Under the pieces are notes generated by a model, which ran no database searches, was not told the DNA's origin, and saw nothing but the letters and a program-made list of their open reading frames with translations. Of a stretch of 14,586 bases of DNA, positions 14,093 to 14,586 are shown in pieces. Position numbers and translations under genes: made by a program. Source of the DNA: an uncultured Bacteroidales bacterium. GTDB taxonomy: Bacteria; Bacteroidota; Bacteroidia; Bacteroidales; UBA932. Numbering within the stretch: position 1 is the first letter of the stretch; each line of letters starts with the position of its first letter. The stretch spans positions 1 through 14,586 of the forward strand of contig CABQAB010000017.1 in NCBI GenBank assembly GCA_902461985.1, in the 5' to 3' direction.

Positions 14093-14545
14093 ATGGCATC
14101 TTTTATCGGACAATACGAGGCAAAACTCGACGACAAGGGCAGGCTGGTGTTCCCGGCCGCCTTCAAGGCCGTTCTGCCTGCCGGTGAAGAGCCGAGATTG
14201 GTCATCAAGAAGAACATTTTCGAAGATTGTCTTGAAATGTTCACCGGTAAAGAATGGGAGCGTCAGTCTGAAGAATTGAAGTCCAAACTCAATTTCCTCA
14301 ACAAGGAACACGCTGCGTTCTGGAGAAAGTATATGCGCGACTGCGCGGAAGTCGTCTTAGATGCCCGCATAGGCCGCTTTGCAGTTCCCAGAAATCTTCT
14401 TGAGAGAATCGGTGTAACAAAGGAAGTGGTGTTCTCTGGCAATGACTACAAAATCGAACTCTGGGCGAAAGAGAATTTCGCAGGTTCGGAGATTTCAGAT
14501 GAAGAATATCTCAAGATAGCTGGGGCACTGTCCGAAAGAGGATAG
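14093..14545 (+). CDS. mraZ: Transcriptional regulator MraZ
   Basis: MraZ is the DNA-binding regulator at the head of the division and cell wall (dcw) cluster, and represses that cluster including itself. The protein is 150 aa, the usual length, with two SpoVT/AbrB-like domains. The first carries the DXXXR motif as DDKGRLVFP (13-21). The second is LDARIGRFAVP (89-99), where Asp90 and Arg95 are one residue further apart than in the usual DXXXR, a possible small insertion. The ATG at 14093 follows AAGGA by a short spacer and the promoter box by 34 nt. The stop lies 11 nt before the rsmH start, so they are cotranscribed. Four TGGAA repeats upstream are its likely own operator. Confidence 0.96.
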   Translation: MASFIGQYEAKLDDKGRLVFPAAFKAVLPAGEEPRLVIKKNIFEDCLEMFTGKEWERQSEELKSKLNFLNKEHAAFWRKYMRDCAEVVLDARIGRFAVPRNLLERIGVTKEVVFSGNDYKIELWAKENFAGSEISDEEYLKIAGALSERG

Positions 14546-14556
14546 GAGGCGCGGGG

Positions 14557-14586
14557 ATGTCAGAATATCACAACCCTGTCATGCTC
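14557..14586 (+). CDS. rsmH: 16S rRNA (cytosine(1402)-N4)-methyltransferase RsmH, N-terminal ten codons only
   Basis: The ATG at 14557 begins MSEYHNPVML, the conserved start of RsmH (MraW), which methylates C1402 of 16S rRNA. A strong Shine-Dalgarno AGGAGG (14544-14549), overlapping the mraZ stop, lies 7 nt upstream; this is unusual for the phylum and supports the start. mraZ-rsmH is the standard beginning of the dcw cluster. The gene runs off the right edge. Confidence 0.85.
   Translation, partial: MSEYHNPVML

Overview
The window looks like chromosomal DNA from a Bacteroidales bacterium. The evidence is repeated Bacteroidetes-type promoters (a -7 box TAnnTTTG, in two cases with a TTTG -33 box), a modular fimbrillin-like/FN3 surface lipoprotein preceded by a tiny acidic ORF of a kind common in this order, a 414-aa NusA, a 1017-aa IF-2 with a long low-complexity N-terminus, and a Bacteroidetes-style WbqC-family protein. 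The family or genus cannot be fixed from sequence alone. Core genes are moderately GC-rich; the lipoprotein gene is a patchwork of GC-richer and AT-richer modules.

Layout. (1) Positions 1-3423, minus strand: a surface-protein locus. A small 46-aa ORF (3283-3423) precedes a 911-aa lipoprotein (528-3263). The same reading frame then continues past a single TGA for at least 175 more codons, through another FN3-like domain and into what looks like the start of a DNA/RNA non-specific endonuclease domain, off the left edge. (2) 3424-4043: non-coding. It holds a clear promoter, a leader of about 235 nt with three tiny uORFs, a palindromic repeat element and two strong hairpins; the one nearest infB is probably its terminator. 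(3) 4044-8972, minus strand: the conserved transcription/translation operon rimP-nusA-infB. (4) 9040-9071: overlapping back-to-back promoters for rimP (left) and lpxD (right). (5) 9112-12695, plus strand: lipid A genes lpxD, lpxC and lpxA plus a WbqC-family gene. LpxC here is a stand-alone deacetylase without the C-terminal FabZ domain usual in this phylum. (6) 12727-13947, minus strand: a lipoprotein M23 (LytM-type) endopeptidase gene, convergent with the WbqC gene. (7) 13978-14586, plus strand: the start of the division/cell-wall (dcw) cluster, mraZ and the first ten codons of rsmH. Four TGGAA repeats at exact 10-bp spacing lie between the peptidase and mraZ promoters.

Functionally the right half is cell-envelope biogenesis (lipid A, a cell-wall peptidase, the dcw entry) joined back-to-back to core gene expression (RimP, NusA, IF-2). 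The left end is a variable surface locus. The strongest anomalies are the in-frame stop inside the lipoprotein/nuclease reading frame, with a composition step at the same junction, and the phased MraZ-type operator placed to control two divergent promoters. I saw no tRNA, rRNA, CRISPR array, transposase or phage gene.
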